64,000 nucleotides of DNA from an uncultured Alphaproteobacteria bacterium (lineage in GTDB: Bacteria > Pseudomonadota > Alphaproteobacteria > HIMB59 > GCA-002718135), in NCBI GenBank assembly GCA_902525035.1, contig CABZFN010000003.1:1-64000 (forward strand). Direction: 5' to 3'. The notes below the pieces were generated by a model. That model saw only the letters and a program-made list of their open reading frames with translations, made no database searches and was not told where the DNA came from. Positions 52,598-61,869 of this stretch are shown in pieces. The translations under genes were made by a program, and so were the position numbers. Each line of letters begins with the position of its first letter. Positions within the stretch are counted from its first letter, which is position 1.

Positions 52598-52676
52598 TAT
52601 TCCTCCACTTAAAATTTTAGAAAACCTATAATATAATTAGATTATTGAGAAGGATTATTTGAAATTAGAATTACTA

Positions 52677-54140
52677 TTATAAATTGAAAGCTTCTTTTTC
52701 GACTAAAACTGACCTTTTTTGTCTATTATTCTTATTTTTTTTAGTTATTCCTTTTACTGCTTTGCTGTATTTGTAATTTTTTATCTTTTTTAGATTCCTT
52801 TTAATAATACTGATTTCTGATTTAAATTGTGGAAGCCATTTCTCTTGAGCTACAAGCATTTCGTCAATCATTTGCCAAACCTCCTCCGATGAACATACTG
52901 AGCTTACTAAAGGATCTTGAAGTACAGCAAGTTTTAATAATTCAACATCACCTTTTACTGCAGCTTTTATAGCCATTCTTTGTACATCAATTGAGGTACT
53001 ACATAGTGATGCACATTGAAGTGGTAATTTTATTCCCTCTATCATCTGCAAACCTTTACTACTTACATAGCCAGTACTTTCAATCACACAATCTGCATCT
53101 AGATTGGATATAGTTTTTTTATTAATAACGTTGAAATGTCCTCTATATTTTTTTCCTGTTTCTATTGCTTCAATTATATAGCTTCCATGCTCAGTCGATC
53201 TTTTATAATCATTGAGATTTATTCCAGATTTTTTTAGATACTTAAAATAATCTTCTACAAACCAATTTCTTTTTTCATTACATATTCTTAAGTATCCACC
53301 AGTTTCACCGTGTATCCAATTTGAAAGGCTACTCCATTTCTTGACATCTTTTTGAGTACGTCTATACCATGGCAAGTATTCACTTAAATGTCCATTACTT
53401 TCAGTAGAGAAATATCCAAACTTATCTAAAACATCTATCCTAACTTTTTCATCTCTTGAAAATTTTTTATGTTTCTTTAACGATTTAGAAAGCTGTTCTT
53501 TTGTAATTTTTTTTCCTTTGTACTTTAAATCCAAATACCAAGTCATGTGATTTATTCCACTGCAAGAATATTGCATTTTATTAAATGGAATGTTTAATGA
53601 ATCTTCTATTAATTTTGCACCACCTTGAACTCCATGACAAAGGCCGATTGTATTGACTTTACCAATTTCATTTGCTGCCCAAGTATTCATTGCCATAGGA
53701 TTTGCATAATTTAAAAAGAGGGCATTTTTTTTGGCATATTTTTTTATATCTTTACAAAAATCTAAAATAATTGGAATGTTACGTTGCCCGTACATTATGC
53801 CCCCAGCACAAATTGTATCTCCTACACATTGATCGATACCATATTTCAATGGAATTGATATATCTGTTTCAAATGCTTCCAGCCCCCCTACTCTTACACA
53901 ACTTATGATATATTTTGCATTTCTTATTGATTCTTTTCTAATAGGTTCAATAGTGAGTTTAGTTGGAAGGTTATTAGCTTTAATGTCTTTTTGAATTAAT
54001 TCAGCTACCATCAACAAATTGATTCTTGATATATCATGAAGAGAGATTTCAATATTTTGAAGTTTTTTTACTTTTAAGATATCTCTAACTAAAGTTTGGG
54101 TAAAACCAACACTACCTGCACCAAGAAATGATATTTTCAT
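52677..54140 (-). CDS. GH4 family glycosidase (alpha-galactosidase/alpha-glucosidase type)
   Basis: NAD- and metal-dependent glycosidase of family 4, which works by transient oxidation at C3. The 487 residues start MKISFLGAGSVGFTQTL (NAD loop). Metal-site Cys168 (GLCHGVQGG) and His198 (SGINHMTW) are present, along with GGIMYGQRNIP. It is more distant from E. coli MelA than the second copy and carries a basic C-terminal extension of about 30 residues (KGITKKNKNNRQKR). It acts in the cytoplasm. Its neighbour on the same strand is the AgpA-like binding protein. Aglycone and sugar are not determined. Confidence 0.9.
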   Translation of the reverse strand: MKISFLGAGSVGFTQTLVRDILKVKKLQNIEISLHDISRINLLMVAELIQKDIKANNLPTKLTIEPIRKESIRNAKYIISCVRVGGLEAFETDISIPLKYGIDQCVGDTICAGGIMYGQRNIPIILDFCKDIKKYAKKNALFLNYANPMAMNTWAANEIGKVNTIGLCHGVQGGAKLIEDSLNIPFNKMQYSCSGINHMTWYLDLKYKGKKITKEQLSKSLKKHKKFSRDEKVRIDVLDKFGYFSTESNGHLSEYLPWYRRTQKDVKKWSSLSNWIHGETGGYLRICNEKRNWFVEDYFKYLKKSGINLNDYKRSTEHGSYIIEAIETGKKYRGHFNVINKKTISNLDADCVIESTGYVSSKGLQMIEGIKLPLQCASLCSTSIDVQRMAIKAAVKGDVELLKLAVLQDPLVSSVCSSEEVWQMIDEMLVAQEKWLPQFKSEISIIKRNLKKIKNYKYSKAVKGITKKNKNNRQKRSVLVEKEAFNL

Positions 54141-54168
54141 ATGTTTATTTCTAAACTTCTTAATTTAT

Positions 54169-54197
54169 TTGACAATATTATTATTTATTTCTAACAT
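54169..54197 (+). promoter_or_regulatory. Strong candidate promoter of the PhyH-melA-PanB-like operon
   Basis: A consensus TTGACA (54169-54174) and TAACAT (54192-54197) are separated by 17 bases. Transcription would start near 54204, and the ATG is at 54207, so the mRNA would be almost leaderless. A mirrored TTGTCA on the minus strand (54170-54175) could serve the divergent GH4 gene, but its -10 is poor. Confidence 0.6.
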
Positions 54198-54206
54198 GAA
54201 ATTTAT

Positions 54207-54947
54207 ATGTCAGATTTCACAGATTTTAAAAATAATGGATATATTCTTAAAAAAAATCTTTTTTCACAAGATGAAATATTTAAATTAACTAATTTTATTG
54301 AAAGAAATTCTGAGAAAGAAAATCAAGCAAGAGAAACTTTTAGTTCTACAGGTAAACTAAATATGACATTATGGAATCACCCATCGGATGATTTATTTGG
54401 AAAATTTTCTACAAATGTACGAATAGTAAAGCCAATGGAGGAATTCCTTGAAGATGAAGTTTACCATTATCATTCAAAAGTAATTTGGAAAAAGCCAGGT
54501 GATGGTGGTTTTGATTGGCATCAAGATTATGGCTATTGGTATCATAATGCATGTCTATATCCAGATATGGGATCTTGTTTTATAATGTTAGATAAAGCTA
54601 CAAAAGAAAATGGTTGTCTTAAAGTTTTAAAAGGATCTCAAAAAGTTGGAAGAATAGGTCATGGAGTATCAGATACTCCCGAGCAAACAGCAGATTTAGA
54701 TAGAATACGTGAATTAGAAAAAAGACATGAATGTATTTATATTGAAGCTGATCCAGGCGATGCTCTTTTTTTTCATGCAAATCTTTTACATTCATCAGAT
54801 GCAAATAATTCAAATTACTCAAGAAGGACTTTAATAGTATGCTTTAATACTAAAACAAATAATCCTTATAAAGAAATTGGACACGCAAGGTACACTCCTT
54901 TAGAAGTAGCACCTCATAATTCAATCATGGAATATCAAAATGATTAA
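54207..54947 (+). CDS. PhyH-family Fe(II)/2-oxoglutarate dioxygenase, canonical motif
   Basis: Dioxygenase of 246 residues with a complete facial triad: His105 and Asp107 (DWHQD), distal His195 (NLLHSSDAN) and 2-oxoglutarate-binding Arg206/207 (YSRRTLIVCF). ENGCLKVLKGSQK and GDALFFHA are typical of the family. It is only distantly related to the two HxG proteins in this window. First gene of a three-gene coupled operon; its end overlaps melA by eight bases. Hydroxylation of a sugar-linked or lipid substrate is possible, substrate unknown. Confidence 0.88.
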   Translation: MSDFTDFKNNGYILKKNLFSQDEIFKLTNFIERNSEKENQARETFSSTGKLNMTLWNHPSDDLFGKFSTNVRIVKPMEEFLEDEVYHYHSKVIWKKPGDGGFDWHQDYGYWYHNACLYPDMGSCFIMLDKATKENGCLKVLKGSQKVGRIGHGVSDTPEQTADLDRIRELEKRHECIYIEADPGDALFFHANLLHSSDANNSNYSRRTLIVCFNTKTNNPYKEIGHARYTPLEVAPHNSIMEYQND

Positions 54948-56304
54948 ACTCACAATTATTGGAGCTGGTAGTGCTGTTTTTACAAGAAGAATAGTAACCG
55001 ATCTTTTAACTATTGAGCAATTTAAAAATATGGAGATTGCATTACAAGACATTGATCCTGTAAGATTAAAAGCATCACATGATGTAATAGATGTAATTTC
55101 AAAAAAATTAAATATTTCACCTAAAATTACTTCTCATACAGACAGACGAGAATCTTTAATTGGTGCAAACTTTGTTCAAACAACAATTCAAGTTGGAGGA
55201 TATGAACCATCCACAGTTATTGATTTTAAAATTCCTAATGAGTTTGGATTAAAACAAACTATAGCAGATACTCTTGGGATAGGTGGAATAATGAGAGGCC
55301 TACGAACTATTCCAGTTTTACTAGATATTGCAAAAGATATCATGGATATTTGTCCAAATGCTACTTGGTTGCAATACGTAAATCCAATGTGCTCAAACAT
55401 GATTGCAATAAATACTGCTTTTCCAGAAATCAAAGCTATGGGTCTATGTCACTCTGTTCAAGGAACTGCGGAAATGCTAGCAAAAGACTTAGATGAAAAT
55501 ATAAATGATATTGATTATCTTTGTGGCGGTATAAATCATATGGCCTTCTATAAAAAATTTGAAAAGAAAATTAATGGAGATGAAAACGAAGACTTATATC
55601 CTAGATTAAAACAACTAGCAGATAAAATTGTAAATGATGAGGAAATATCTTCAAGAAGTAAAAAAACTGATCATGAATCTAATAAGGTACTTCATGAAAA
55701 AGTAAGATATGAAATTCTTAGACGATTTGGTTACTTCGTAACAGAATCTAGTGAGCACTTTGCTGAATATGTTCCATGGTTCATAAAACAAAATAGAGAT
55801 GACGTCATAAGAAAATACAAGATACCAATAGAAGAGTATATAGATAGATGTAAAAGCAACATTAAACTTTGGAAAGATTTGGAAAAAGATATGACTCCAA
55901 TTTATGATATGCCTCTTAAAAGAAGTAATGAGTACGCATCATTTATAATGGATGGAATTGCAAATAATAAAGAAGTTACTATCAATGCTAATGTTATGAA
56001 TGACAATTTAATTGATAATTTACCAGAAAATTGCTGTGTAGAAGTTCCAATAATAATTAATTCAAAAGGTTATAAACCTCAAAAGTTTGGTAAATTACCA
56101 GAGCAATTAGCTGCTCTAATGCGTACTAATATTAATGTGCAAATACTTACTGCAGAAGCTGCTCTAACAAAAAAAAGAGAGCACATATACCATGCTGCAA
56201 TGCTTGACCCTTTAACAGGTGCAAATCTTACAATTGATGAAATTTATAGCATGACCGATAAGATGATCGAAGCACATAGCAATTATTTACCTCAATATAA
56301 TTAA
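54940..56304 (+). CDS. melA: GH4 alpha-galactosidase, MelA-like
   Basis: NAD/Mn-dependent alpha-galactosidase of 454 residues, very similar to E. coli MelA throughout: IADTLGIGGIMRGLRTIP, MGLCHSVQGTAE (Cys170), GGINHMAFY (His200), YFVTESSEHFAEYVPWFIK and DNLIDNLPENCCVEV. Length equals MelA's. It would split melibiose- or raffinose-type alpha-galactosides in the cytoplasm. It is translationally coupled on both sides, to a PhyH dioxygenase and a PanB-like protein, which is not the melibiose operon arrangement (no MelB). Confidence 0.94.
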   Translation: MIKLTIIGAGSAVFTRRIVTDLLTIEQFKNMEIALQDIDPVRLKASHDVIDVISKKLNISPKITSHTDRRESLIGANFVQTTIQVGGYEPSTVIDFKIPNEFGLKQTIADTLGIGGIMRGLRTIPVLLDIAKDIMDICPNATWLQYVNPMCSNMIAINTAFPEIKAMGLCHSVQGTAEMLAKDLDENINDIDYLCGGINHMAFYKKFEKKINGDENEDLYPRLKQLADKIVNDEEISSRSKKTDHESNKVLHEKVRYEILRRFGYFVTESSEHFAEYVPWFIKQNRDDVIRKYKIPIEEYIDRCKSNIKLWKDLEKDMTPIYDMPLKRSNEYASFIMDGIANNKEVTINANVMNDNLIDNLPENCCVEVPIIINSKGYKPQKFGKLPEQLAALMRTNINVQILTAEAALTKKREHIYHAAMLDPLTGANLTIDEIYSMTDKMIEAHSNYLPQYN

Positions 56305-57131
56305 TGACTAAATTAACAGTTAAAGATTTATTTGAGAAAAAAGGAAAAGATAAATTAACTGAGTTATATGTAACTAACGCACTAGAAGCATACGCTGCTG
56401 AAAAAGCAGGTATAGATATCCAAATTGTATCATTTAAAAAAGAAACACTAAGAACGGGTGTGCCAACAAATAGATGGTTCAGAGATGCTCATATAAAAGA
56501 TATCAGAGAGGCTGCTCCAAATACTTTTATGTTATTTGGTCTTGGTCAACTTTCATCAACTGAGAAGGCAGTAGATGCAGCGCTAATTGCAAGAGATAAT
56601 GGAGCTGATGCTGTTTATTGTGGAAATAGTCCAAAATATATTGAAGCTCTTCGCAAAGAAGGTTTACCTTCTGTAAGTCATATTGGATTAATTCCCTATA
56701 AAAGTACTTGGACTGGAGGTTTTAAAGCCGTAGGAAAGGACGCTGACTCAGCTTTTAAAGTGTATCAAGATGCTATTGCATATGACAATGCCGGTGCTAT
56801 TGGTCTAGAAGTAGAATGTGTACCTGATAGAGTTGCAGAATTAATTACAAAAAAAGTAAATCTTTTAACACTCTCGATGGGTAGTGGTCCAAATTGCGAT
56901 GTAGAGTTTTTATTTATCCAAGATGTAATTGGAACTAATACTGATCGAATACCTCGTCATGCAAAAGTATTTAAAGATACAAATAAGTCTTATGAAAAAC
57001 TTTTAGATGATACTGTTGAAGGATTAAAAAACTTCATAGATGATGTAAAAACTAAAAAATTTCCAACAACTTCAAATATTGTTCAAATTAAAGATGAGGA
57101 ATTTGAAAAATTTTTAAATAAAGTTGGTTAA
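56304..57131 (+). CDS. PanB-family (PEP mutase superfamily) protein lacking metal ligands
   Basis: 275-residue TIM-barrel protein. It aligns along its length with ketopantoate hydroxymethyltransferase: SHIGLIPYKSTWTGGFKAVG matches the PanB HLGLTPQ..GGYKVQG region, and LEVECVPDRVAELI keeps the catalytic Glu (171). The three Mg ligands of E. coli PanB are missing: GDS is replaced by VSF (42-44), ADLPF by FGLGQ (near 78-82) and KIEGG by YCGNS (105-109). It is thus unlikely to make ketopantoate. It starts on the last base of melA and converges on the MBL gene with a four-base overlap. Function unknown, perhaps a lyase or hydrolase of a sugar-derived acid. Confidence 0.75.
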   Translation: MTKLTVKDLFEKKGKDKLTELYVTNALEAYAAEKAGIDIQIVSFKKETLRTGVPTNRWFRDAHIKDIREAAPNTFMLFGLGQLSSTEKAVDAALIARDNGADAVYCGNSPKYIEALRKEGLPSVSHIGLIPYKSTWTGGFKAVGKDADSAFKVYQDAIAYDNAGAIGLEVECVPDRVAELITKKVNLLTLSMGSGPNCDVEFLFIQDVIGTNTDRIPRHAKVFKDTNKSYEKLLDDTVEGLKNFIDDVKTKKFPTTSNIVQIKDEEFEKFLNKVG

Positions 57132-57955
57132 ATTTTTATAGTTAGTAAATCTTCTCCAATTATTGGATCTTTACCAAAATCTTTTCGAACTATTTTTTTT
57201 AGTTTTGAAATATTAAACTTTGTTGGAACAAAATGAGTTAATACAAGTTTTTTACAATTTGATAATTTTGCAACTTTCCCAACTAGATTGCTTGGCGTGT
57301 GGTATTCTTTTACATTGTGTAAAGTTTTTTTAGTTCTAAGTTTTGAAATCTTATTCATTTCGTATTCAATAAAAACTTCATGTAAAAGAACATCTGAATT
57401 TTGAGCATTAACCATTAAGCTCTCACATGGTCTTGTGTCGCCACTAATTGTTAATTTTTTTTTATCATTAAATAATGAGAACCCATAGGCAAAGGGAACT
57501 GGTTTATGGTCAACTTCGAAATATTTAATCTTTATATCATTAACTTTTATATTACCTTCTTTATTAAATTCATAAACTTTATAATTTAGTGCCTTTGTTG
57601 ATTTTCTTTTTTCATAATCAATTCTTAATTTGCGCTCATCTTTCCAAGCTAAAAAAATTTTATCTATAAATTTTTTTGTACCTTTGGGTCCATATATTTT
57701 CCAGATTGAATTTCTATCAGAATGCCAAGAGGAAATGATGAGTTGATATAAATCTACAACGTGATCTGTATGAAGATGAGTTAGTAATAATGCATCAATT
57801 TCAGCAGAAGAATTTCCACTCTGATTTAATCTTTGAGTTACTCCTGAACCACAATCAACTAAGATTTTTGTTTTTTTTGAATATACTAGATTAGATGAAC
57901 CACATCTTTTATGATTAACAGATGGGCACCCAGTTCCAAGAAGCGTTAACTTCAT
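57128..57955 (-). CDS. MBL-fold metallohydrolase, RNase Z/arylsulfatase-like
   Basis: 275-residue metallo-beta-lactamase fold protein. It starts [20 protein letters not shown], has the zinc motif THLHTDH near residues 59-65, a further Asp in SGDTRPCE and a late His in VLTHFVP. The GTGCP start and the long HTP-S spacing resemble the RNase Z-like family that includes phosphodiesterases and arylsulfatase-type enzymes. True tRNase Z is possible but not assured. It follows rpoD with a one-base overlap and is read on the same strand. Confidence 0.82.
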   Translation of the reverse strand: MKLTLLGTGCPSVNHKRCGSSNLVYSKKTKILVDCGSGVTQRLNQSGNSSAEIDALLLTHLHTDHVVDLYQLIISSWHSDRNSIWKIYGPKGTKKFIDKIFLAWKDERKLRIDYEKRKSTKALNYKVYEFNKEGNIKVNDIKIKYFEVDHKPVPFAYGFSLFNDKKKLTISGDTRPCESLMVNAQNSDVLLHEVFIEYEMNKISKLRTKKTLHNVKEYHTPSNLVGKVAKLSNCKKLVLTHFVPTKFNISKLKKIVRKDFGKDPIIGEDLLTIKI

Positions 57956-60114
57956 TATTCATCAAGAAATGTTTTTAACTTTCTGGCTCTGGTAGGATGT
58001 TTTAATTTTCTTAGTGCTTTAGCTTCAATTTGTCTTATTCTTTCTCTGGTCACACTAAATTGTTGACCAACTTCTTCCAAAGTATGATCGCTATTCATAC
58101 CAATTCCAAATCTCATTCTTAAAACTCTCTCTTCTCTTGGGGTTAAGGAAGAAAGTATTCTTGTTGTAGTATCACGTAAAGAACTTTTTACTGCTGCGTC
58201 TATAGGTATAAGAGCATTTTTATCTTCAATAAAATCTCCAAGGGAGCTATCTTCTTCATCACCTACAGGAGTTTCTAAACTTATAGGTTCTTTAGCTATT
58301 TTAAGAACTTTCTTAACTTTATCTAATGGCATATGTAATCTATCAGCTAACTCATTTGGAGTAGGTTCTCTTCCAATCTCAGACATAATCTGCCTAGTTG
58401 TTCTAACTATTTTATTTATTGTTTCGATCATATGAACTGGTATTCTTATTGTTCTTGCTTGATCAGCGATAGATCTTGTTATAGCTTGTCTAATCCACCA
58501 GGTTGCATAAGTTGAAAACTTGTATCCTCTGCGATATTCAAATTTATCAACTGCTTTCATCAAACCAATGTTACCTTCTTGGATGAGATCAAGAAATTGA
58601 AGACCTCTATTAGTATATTTTTTAGCTATAGAAATAACTAATCTTAAATTTGATTCAATCATTTCTTTTTTTGCCCTATTGGCTGATCTTTCACCTTGCT
58701 GTACAGTTCCAACTATTCTTCTAAACTCTGGTAAAGGTAGTTCGGAAGCTGTTTGAATTTCTTTTATCTCTTCAATATTTTTATTAACTTCTATATGATT
58801 CCTATTTATGAACTTTTCCCAATTTTTATCCTTAGTTGCCAGAAGACTTTGTATCCAATTTTTTTCAAAATTAAAATTTAAATATTTTTCAACAAAATCC
58901 TCTCTTTTAACTCCTGCACTTGTAGCCATTCTTAACATCTTTCCTTCTCTCAAAAGTAGTTTTTTATTTAGTTCATAAAGAGCTTCCATTAGAGCTTCAA
59001 TAGTTGTGGAGTTAAAATGAACAGCTTTCATTGCAGAAACCATTTCTTTTTGTATTTTTAAATATTTTTTTTCTAAAGATGCAAAATTTTTTTCATTTTT
59101 TTTATCTGCAATGATTAAATCTTGACTGTGTTTTTGGAGTTTTTTGAATAACTTTGTTATATCATTAAAATCGTTTAATACTTTTGGTTTAAGCTTTTCT
59201 TCCATTGCTGCAAGTGAAACATTAAGACTGTCGTCATCGTCATCATCTTGTTGTTGCTCTTCTTCAGTATTTTCTTCAGTACTTTCTTTATTGTCTTTCT
59301 TTTTTTTATCATCTTCTTTATCATCACCACCATTTTCAATAAGCTTAAGTGTATCTTCTAGTTTTGAATCAGAAATATCTGACATATCGTAAGTAGCTTC
59401 CAAATCAACTATATCTCTTAAAAGCATTGTTCCATCTTTGATTGCATCTTTCCAATTAATAATTGATCTAATCGTCATTGGGCTTTCACAAATTGCCCCA
59501 ATCATTTTTTCTCTTCCTGCTTCTATTCTTTTAGCTATAGCTATTTCACCTTCTCTACTAAGAAGCTCAACTGCCCCCATATCTCTTAAGTATAATCTTA
59601 CTGGGTCATCTGTTTTTCCAGTTTGCTTTTTTTCTTGGTCATCACCTACGTCTTCAGACTTTGCAGTTTGTTCTTTTGCTTGAGCTATTAATTCTTTTGC
59701 CTCATGGTCAGAATGAATTTTAATGTTATTGGAGGTAATAAGATCAATAAATTTTTTAATATTTTCTTCAAGTCTAAATTTTTTAGGAATAGCTTTTTCA
59801 ATGATTTTTTGAGTATATATTCCGTCAATTTTGTGTTTATTAATTAACTTGGTAAAAATTTCTTTTATTTTTTCGTCAAAACCTGAGATTGCTTTTGGGA
59901 TTTTTTTTGACTTATCTCCTTGTGGAGATTTAATTAAAGATTTCTTAGATACTTTTTTCGCAATAGTTTTCTTTGTTTTTTTTATAATTTTTGATTTAGA
60001 TTCTTGGGAGGACTTGGAAATTGATTTCTTTTTGGTTAATTTTTTTTTAACAGAAGTTTTCTTCTTAGGTGCCTTTGTTTTTTTCTTTACAGTTTTTTTC
60101 TTCTTTTTAGCCAT
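57955..60114 (-). CDS. rpoD: Primary sigma factor RpoD (sigma-70)
   Basis: Housekeeping sigma factor, 719 residues. Region 1.2 begins [17 protein letters not shown] near 169, the non-conserved region has an acidic run at 290-295 (DDDDDD), region 2 is [19 protein letters not shown] with [13 protein letters not shown], and region 4 ends with [20 protein letters not shown]. The first 75 residues are exceptional: 34 are Lys, as in a histone-like tail, placed before a region 1.1-like segment (about 78-145). It lies nine bases after dnaG in the yqeY-dnaG-rpoD order. Open frames antisense to the acidic and Lys-rich parts are artefacts. Confidence 0.96.
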   Translation of the reverse strand: MAKKKKKTVKKKTKAPKKKTSVKKKLTKKKSISKSSQESKSKIIKKTKKTIAKKVSKKSLIKSPQGDKSKKIPKAISGFDEKIKEIFTKLINKHKIDGIYTQKIIEKAIPKKFRLEENIKKFIDLITSNNIKIHSDHEAKELIAQAKEQTAKSEDVGDDQEKKQTGKTDDPVRLYLRDMGAVELLSREGEIAIAKRIEAGREKMIGAICESPMTIRSIINWKDAIKDGTMLLRDIVDLEATYDMSDISDSKLEDTLKLIENGGDDKEDDKKKKDNKESTEENTEEEQQQDDDDDDSLNVSLAAMEEKLKPKVLNDFNDITKLFKKLQKHSQDLIIADKKNEKNFASLEKKYLKIQKEMVSAMKAVHFNSTTIEALMEALYELNKKLLLREGKMLRMATSAGVKREDFVEKYLNFNFEKNWIQSLLATKDKNWEKFINRNHIEVNKNIEEIKEIQTASELPLPEFRRIVGTVQQGERSANRAKKEMIESNLRLVISIAKKYTNRGLQFLDLIQEGNIGLMKAVDKFEYRRGYKFSTYATWWIRQAITRSIADQARTIRIPVHMIETINKIVRTTRQIMSEIGREPTPNELADRLHMPLDKVKKVLKIAKEPISLETPVGDEEDSSLGDFIEDKNALIPIDAAVKSSLRDTTTRILSSLTPREERVLRMRFGIGMNSDHTLEEVGQQFSVTRERIRQIEAKALRKLKHPTRARKLKTFLDE

Positions 60115-60123
60115 AACTTTATT

Positions 60124-61869
60124 TTATAATTCTTCGTAATTATGAAGATTAAAAGTAATATTTTTTAACTCGTCCCACGTCATTGAAGATGAATTAGAAT
60201 CAATATCATCTAGGCTTTTATTTATTTTTTTCAAATTTGAAAGTCTTGTCTTCAAATTATTTATAGATTCTTTAATTTCATTTAAAACTTCCTCAGAATC
60301 ATAATCTAAGCGTACATAAGGGAATAGTTGAAATATACTATTATCCTTGGTTTTCTGATAAATTTCAGACATTTTAGTTGGGAAAATATCAGTATTAATA
60401 TCATCTATATGAACCTCAAAAAACTGTGATTTATGAATAAAATTTAAAAATTCAGTCTGATCATCATTTAATAATTCAGAAGCTATCAACAGCGGGAAGA
60501 TCTCTTGTCTTAAATTCATATGATATAAATAGGCTGTAAGAAAAGAGTAGATTTGTTTATCTTTTAATGAAATTGTTTTTGGAATAATTTTAATCGATTG
60601 TTTTTTACTAGAAAATGATCTTAGTTTTTGGAAAAATAAAGATTTAAATTCACTTTTGTAAAAATATTTTATTTTACTATCTTTTATATTGCTGACTAAT
60701 TCATCAATATAGTTATCAAATATAACTTTATTATCAGATTTTTGTAAATCAATTGATTTTGATGATTCTTGAAAAATAAAATCTACAATTGAAAGTGGAT
60801 TTTTTAAATATGTTGCAAATTTGCTTAAAGAATATTCATTTATGAAGGTATCAGGATCATATTCATTTGGTAAAATAATAAATTGTAATAATTTTGAAGG
60901 AGTTAAGTAAGGTAATGACATAATAGCACTTTTAAAAGAAGCTTTTAAACCTGATGAATCTCCATCAAACATCAATGTTGGTTTATTTACATATTTCCAT
61001 GATAATAAAAGATGGCTATCAGTTAAAGAGGTTCCAAGTGGAGCTACAGCTGTTTTAATATTTTTGTCATACAAACTTATAACATCCATATAACCCTCAC
61101 AAATTAACATATTTTTTTTTGATCTTATGGTTTGTTTAGCATTAAAAAGATTATACAAAATATTTCTTTTTTTAAAAAAATTACTTTCAGGAGAATTAAT
61201 ATATTTGGGATTTGAATTATCTAATACTCTTCCTCCAAATCCAACAATTTTTCCATATTCATTTGTAATTGGAAAAATAAGTCTATTATAAAAAAAATCA
61301 CGTATCTTATTATTTTTATCAAGTTTCACTACATTACTTTCAAGCAGTTCTTTATCTTCAAAATCTTGTTCTTTCAGAAATTGATATAGAGTTTGTTTTG
61401 AACTAGAAGAAAATCCTAACTTAAAATATTTAATAGTCTCCTCTGATAAATTTCTTTTATTTAAATATCTTTGACAATTTTTATTTGTCTGTAGATTATC
61501 TTGAAACCATTTTGTCGAAATTTCTAATATTTTATAAATTTTATCATTTTTTTTATTGATATTTGTATCAAAATTATCAACTATTCTAATACCAACTCTT
61601 TGAGCTAATTCTTTTACTGCATCAGGGAATGAAAAATTATAAAGCTCTGTGTATATAGTAAATATATCTCCTTTAGCCCCGCATCCAAAACAGTAATAGG
61701 AACCTAAATCATCATTTATTTTGCAGGAAGGAGTTTTTTCATCATGAAAAGGACAACAACACCAACTATCCTTTCCTTTTTTTATGACTTTTGTTTTTTT
61801 TTCTATTTCTTGTGAAAGAAGAATTTTAGATTTTATTAATTCAAGATCAGTTTTTGAAAATGACATCAT
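60124..61869 (-). CDS. dnaG: DNA primase
   Basis: Makes RNA primers for replication. The 581 residues start with a CHC2 zinc finger (Cys39, His42, Cys60, Cys63), then the catalytic core with FGGRVLDNSNPKYINSPES and a Toprim domain with LICEGYMDVISL and LMFDGDSSG. The C-terminal helicase-binding part is short and divergent. Start is ATG at 61869 or 61866; the latter overlaps the yqeY stop. Adjacent to rpoD as in many proteobacteria. Confidence 0.94.
   Translation of the reverse strand: MMSFSKTDLELIKSKILLSQEIEKKTKVIKKGKDSWCCCPFHDEKTPSCKINDDLGSYYCFGCGAKGDIFTIYTELYNFSFPDAVKELAQRVGIRIVDNFDTNINKKNDKIYKILEISTKWFQDNLQTNKNCQRYLNKRNLSEETIKYFKLGFSSSSKQTLYQFLKEQDFEDKELLESNVVKLDKNNKIRDFFYNRLIFPITNEYGKIVGFGGRVLDNSNPKYINSPESNFFKKRNILYNLFNAKQTIRSKKNMLICEGYMDVISLYDKNIKTAVAPLGTSLTDSHLLLSWKYVNKPTLMFDGDSSGLKASFKSAIMSLPYLTPSKLLQFIILPNEYDPDTFINEYSLSKFATYLKNPLSIVDFIFQESSKSIDLQKSDNKVIFDNYIDELVSNIKDSKIKYFYKSEFKSLFFQKLRSFSSKKQSIKIIPKTISLKDKQIYSFLTAYLYHMNLRQEIFPLLIASELLNDDQTEFLNFIHKSQFFEVHIDDINTDIFPTKMSEIYQKTKDNSIFQLFPYVRLDYDSEEVLNEIKESINNLKTRLSNLKKINKSLDDIDSNSSSMTWDELKNITFNLHNYEEL

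Noticed and set aside
28432-57131. Mobile element or prophage origin of the sugar block
   Set aside because: No transposase, integrase, terminal repeats or phage genes are present; only a tRNA inside the block hints at insertion.
59144-60139. Long Ser- and Phe-rich frames antisense to rpoD
   Set aside because: They mirror the acidic, Glu/Asp- and Lys-rich coding of rpoD on the other strand and have no homologous features.
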